DNA of 64,000 bases from Flavobacterium sp. 1355. Lineage in GTDB: Bacteria; Bacteroidota; Bacteroidia; Flavobacteriales; Flavobacteriaceae. The notes beneath the pieces were generated by a model that was not told the origin of the DNA, ran no database searches, and saw only the letters and a list, made by a program, of their open reading frames with translations. The stretch lies in contig NZ_JAFICC010000020.1 in NCBI RefSeq assembly GCF_017833415.1, positions 1 through 64,000 of the forward strand, written 5' to 3'. A program made the position numbers and the translations under genes. Below are positions 62,801 through 64,000 of this stretch, piece after piece (position 1 is the stretch's first letter; every line of letters starts with the position of its first letter).

Positions 62801-64000
62801 ATCAACGGTGTTAACCTTACAGGTGGTGTTCAGGAAATCACAGTTCCAAACGGAAAAGTGACTATATCGGCTACGGGCGTGATTACTTTCACACCTGATG
62901 CTAACTTTAATTCGGTGACAGCGATCAGTTTTCCTTACGTAATCAGTGATGGACAGGGAGGAACAGCTACGGCCAATCAAATTATCACCGTTACGGCTGT
63001 AAATGATAATCCTGTTGCAGTATCAGATTCTTATACTGTTGCAGAGGATACAACTATAACCTTAAACCCATTAACGGCAGACAGTGATGTCGATGGTGAC
63101 ACCTTAACGGTAACGTCAATCAATGGAACTGCCCTTACCGGTAAAACTCAGGAAATCACCGTTCCAAACGGAAAAGTAACTATATCGGCTACAGGCGTGA
63201 TTACTTTCACACCGGATGCTAACTTTAATTCGGCAACGGCGATCAGTTTCCCTTATGTAATCAGTGATGGAAATGGAGGAACAGCAACAGCAAATCAAAT
63301 TATCACCGTTACGGCTGAAAATGACAATCCTGTTGCAGTATCAGATTCTTATACTGTTGCAGAGGATGCAACAATAACCCTAAACCCATTAACGGGAGAC
63401 AGTGATGCTGACGGAGATACCTTAACGGTCACGTCAATCAACGGTGTTAACCTTACAGGTGGTGTTCAGGAAATCACAGTTCCAAACGGAAAAGTGACTA
63501 TATCGGCTACAGGCGTGATGACCTTCACTCCGGATGCTAATTTTAATTCGGCTACAGCCATCAGTTTCCCATATGTCATCAGTGATGGAAACGGCGGAAC
63601 AGCAACGGCAAATCAGATCATTACAGTTACGGCTGAAAACGATAATCCAGTTGCGGTATCAGATTCTTATACTGTTGCAGAGGACACGACTTTAACCTTA
63701 AACCCGTTAACAGCAGACAGTGATGCTGACGGAGATACCCTAACAGTAACGTCAATCAACGGTGTTAACCTTATAGGTGGTGTTCAGGAAATCACAGTTC
63801 CAAACGGAAAAGTGACTATCTCGGCTACAGGCGTGATGATCTTCACACCGGATGCTAACTTTAATTCGGCTACAGCCATCAGTTTCCCTTATGTCATCAG
63901 TGATGGAAACGGAGGAACAGCAACGGCAAATGAAATTATCACCGTTACGGCTGAAAATGATGCACCAATTGCAAACGACGATACAAACGCTGGTGTTTCA
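56828..64000 (+). CDS. Giant repeat-rich surface protein (RCC1-like, DUF11, tandem-95-type repeats), 3'-truncated
   Basis: The frame is open from ATG 56828 to the window end, 2391 codons, so the C-terminus lies beyond. A signal peptide ends near SNAQ. Residues ~60-430 contain RCC1-like propeller repeats (FQVWGEYL, IYVWGNNVLLGDNS, LYGVGENSTKELG). Two DUF11 domains follow at ~546-655 and ~663-770 (VFTITAKNNGPYKATGV), then one cadherin/Ig-like domain at ~777-891, then 14 identical-length 106-residue repeats at 892-2375. Each repeat carries a DxDxDG-type calcium-binding segment. The final visible residues (DAPIANDD) begin another domain. Such proteins act in adhesion; type IX secretion would be expected if the unseen end has a CTD. 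Confidence 0.82.
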   Translation, partial: MIKNYFTLKKIPNLKNTIYILVVFFVSIETSNAQCATPVAGCSNTDLSNFGSASNNNAATIEYDNFVSSWHSTVVRTSDGSFQVWGEYLANSGNTNLFSPVTLNAVNFPALTGTPLKVGLGSTSQFNVQGIVLATDGLYAWATEGIVLDNSLTSGSAFQKLTIGGNSTGLPTGVAPADVKMLFVTAKTVAITTCGGDVWVISQTASVRGNGAAGTSAATWYRVTTSDAGNPFLTDVVACRGSVDGLMALKSDGTIYVWGNNVLLGDNSAKIASQTTAIKMTLPSSVAPKMIGATGATNSKAYYVLMTDGNLYGVGENSTKELGDWSTTDRLGWVQPRYSNVATDVMADIKWFSSQEHDSQYGAVNVINNNKKLFAFGNSNNSLLGRGTGASDPGMPGGLTGSEDILAVETGGHTSMIVKSCESKFGYVGHRTNGSMGSGATNTVVESNYTFATANVQICGAESNPVIQPVSTGGGPDSKYCIDDPVLLNPTPTGGTLSIISGPGTLAGNTLSFTGVGTVVVQYSVVTTCGGTSVTTRNFDAALCPADLEVTKVVDNTTPSVGGNSVFTITAKNNGPYKATGVTINDVLPAGYTFVSATPSTGTWTDPNWTIGSLANGTSATLSITATVNATGAYANTAAISGNNPDGTTANNSSTATPVIQTNLSVTKSVDNTTPNVGDNITFTITASNAGPSAATGVKVTDVLPSGYTFVSATPSTGNWSAPEWTISNLANGASATLNVEVTVNATGNYTNTATISGEQNDPTPVNDSGSSTPAVNHAPIANDDDRTASPLDEDGADGTINILTNDTDPDGNPTAPVNGAGQFTVDLDPVTPGIQTSFFDAKGDWTLNTATGIVTFNPANNYNGTAKITYTLCDSYGLCDSADITFLVNAVNDNPVAVSDSYTVAEDTTLTLNPLTADSDADGDTLTVTSINGTALTGTTQEITVPNGKVAISATGVITFTPDANFNSATAINFPYVISDGNGGTATANQIITVTAVNDNPAAVSDSYTVAEDTTLTLNPLTGDSDVDGDTLTVTSINGTALTGTTQEITVPNGKVAISATGVITFTPDANFNSATAINFPYVISDGNGGTATANQIITVTAVNDNPAAVSDSYTVAEDTTLTLNPLTGDSDVDGDTLTVTSINGTALTGTTQEITVPNGKVTISATGVITFTPDANFNSAMAISFPYVISDGNGGTATANQLITVTAVNDNPIAVSDSYTVAEDTTITLNPLTADSDADGDTLTVSSINGTALTGVAQEITVPNGKVTISATGVITFTPDANFNSATAINFPYVISDGNGGTATANQIITVTAENDNPVAISDSYTVAEDTTITLNPLTGDSDTDGNTLTVTSINGVNLTGGVQEITVPNGKVTISATGVITFTPDANFNSATAISFPYVISDGQGGTATANQIITVTAENDNPVAISDSYTVAEDTTITLNPLTGDSDTDGNTLTVTSINGVNLTGGVQEITVPNGKVAISATGVITFTPDANFNSATAISFPYVISDGQGGTATANQIITVTAENDNPVAISDSYTVAEDTTITLNPLTGDSDTDGNTLTVTSINGVNLTGGVQEITVPNGKVAISATGVMTFTPDANFNSATAINFPYVISDGNGGTATANQIITVTAENDNPVAVSDSYTVAEDATITLNPLTGDSDADGDTLTVTSINGVNLTGGVQEITVPNGKVTISATGVITFTPDANFNSVTAISFPYVISDGQGGTATANQIITVTAENDNPVAVSDSYTVAEDVTITLNPLTADSDLDGDTLTVTSINGTALTGGAQEITVPNGKVTISATGVITFTPDANFNSATAISFPYVISDGQGGTATANQIITVTAENDNPVAISDSYTVAEDTTITLNPLTGDSDTDGDTLTITSINGTALTGVAQEITVPNGKVSISATGVMTFTPDTNFNSATAINFPYVISDGNGGTATANQIITVTAVNDNPVAVSDSYTVAEDTTLTLNPLTADSDADGDTLTVTSINGVNLTGGVQEITVPNGKVTISATGVITFTPDANFNSVTAISFPYVISDGQGGTATANQIITVTAVNDNPVAVSDSYTVAEDTTITLNPLTADSDVDGDTLTVTSINGTALTGKTQEITVPNGKVTISATGVITFTPDANFNSATAISFPYVISDGNGGTATANQIITVTAENDNPVAVSDSYTVAEDATITLNPLTGDSDADGDTLTVTSINGVNLTGGVQEITVPNGKVTISATGVMTFTPDANFNSATAISFPYVISDGNGGTATANQIITVTAENDNPVAVSDSYTVAEDTTLTLNPLTADSDADGDTLTVTSINGVNLIGGVQEITVPNGKVTISATGVMIFTPDANFNSATAISFPYVISDGNGGTATANEIITVTAENDAPIANDDTNAGVS
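59501..63952 (+). repeat. Fourteen 318-bp in-frame tandem repeats
   Basis: Starts fall at 59501, 59819, 60137, 60455, 60773, 61091, 61409, 61727, 62045, 62363, 62681, 62999, 63317 and 63635, all exactly 318 bp apart with no indel. Each encodes a 106-residue unit opening with NDNP and containing DSYTVAED and a DSDxDG segment. Variation comes in a few shared versions: GTALTG or GVNLTGG inside, DGNGG or DGQGG near the end. Units 2 and 3 are nearly identical, as are units 5 and 6. Confidence 0.97.

Noticed and set aside
60487..63298. Repeated minus-strand frames of about 60 codons, one per 318-bp unit
   Set aside because: They recur at the exact repeat spacing and lie opposite the well-supported plus-strand adhesin. 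They are shadows of the repeats.
59501..63952. Possible CRISPR array because of regular repeats
   Set aside because: The units are 318 bp, coding and contiguous, with no short repeat/spacer structure and no cas genes.
1..64000. Mobile elements, tRNA, rRNA or prophage genes
   Set aside because: No transposase, integrase or phage structural gene was recognised, and no cloverleaf or rRNA sequence was noticed by eye. A tRNAscan and Rfam search would be needed to exclude small RNAs.

Overview
The window looks like chromosome from a member of the Bacteroidota, most likely Flavobacterium or a close relative. The reasons are low GC, two SusC/SusD polysaccharide-utilisation loci (PULs), a hybrid two-component sensor-regulator, many AraC-type and TPR/AraC regulators, secreted lipoproteins with short lipoboxes, start codons without clear Shine-Dalgarno sites, and a giant tandem-repeat surface protein. 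Species was not determined. I saw no rRNA, tRNA, CRISPR array, insertion sequence, integrase or origin.

Region 1 (1-13.4 kb) handles amino sugars. It starts inside a NagB/PIG-L fusion gene and continues with phosphoglucosamine mutase (glmM). A PUL follows: SusC, SusD, a DUF4874/DUF4832 lipoprotein, a PKD/CBM9-like glycan-binding lipoprotein, a NagX/DUF5009 membrane acyltransferase and a secreted GH109 enzyme. Together they suggest uptake and breakdown of an N-acetylhexosamine-containing glycan. Region 2 (13.5-18.3 kb) holds an HxlR regulator divergent from an SDR and a SnoaL-like gene, an AraC regulator, a small heat-shock protein and a cation/proton antiporter.

Region 3 (18.6-33.3 kb) is a complete fructan PUL: a sensor with a periplasmic sugar-binding domain, an MFS sugar porter, GH32, SusC, SusD, a DUF4960 binding protein, a second divergent GH32 and a PfkB fructokinase. 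The layout matches the Bacteroides fructan locus.

Region 4 (33.5-38.0 kb) combines a proline-dehydrogenase-like protein with an altered active-site arginine pair, two AraC regulators, a nitrilase-family hydrolase and a DUF4406 protein. Region 5 (38.2-41.6 kb, minus strand) is a chromate-resistance operon led by an unusual ChrB-AraC fusion, followed by a small outer-membrane protein, ChrA and an exported superoxide dismutase. A 28-bp palindrome lies just upstream.

Region 6 (41.6-53.8 kb) resembles a stress-tolerance island: two DUF892 (YciF-like) ferritin-fold proteins, an oxidoreductase, two small proteins, a CinA/PncC amidase, a tight five-gene operon (glycosyltransferase, UDP-galactopyranose mutase, GH1-like protein, cytidylyltransferase-like protein, SET-domain protein), DUF2071, an SDR, and two overlapping DUF421 membrane proteins with C-terminal zinc ribbons. 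Region 7 (53.9-64 kb) holds a TPR/AraC regulator, a secreted protein and, running off the window, a giant surface protein with an RCC1-like region, two DUF11 domains and 14 in-register 318-bp (106-residue) repeats.

The strongest candidates for something little described are the ChrB-AraC fusion with its palindrome, the sugar-mutase/SET operon, the DUF421-zinc-ribbon pair, and the adhesin with its mosaic repeats.
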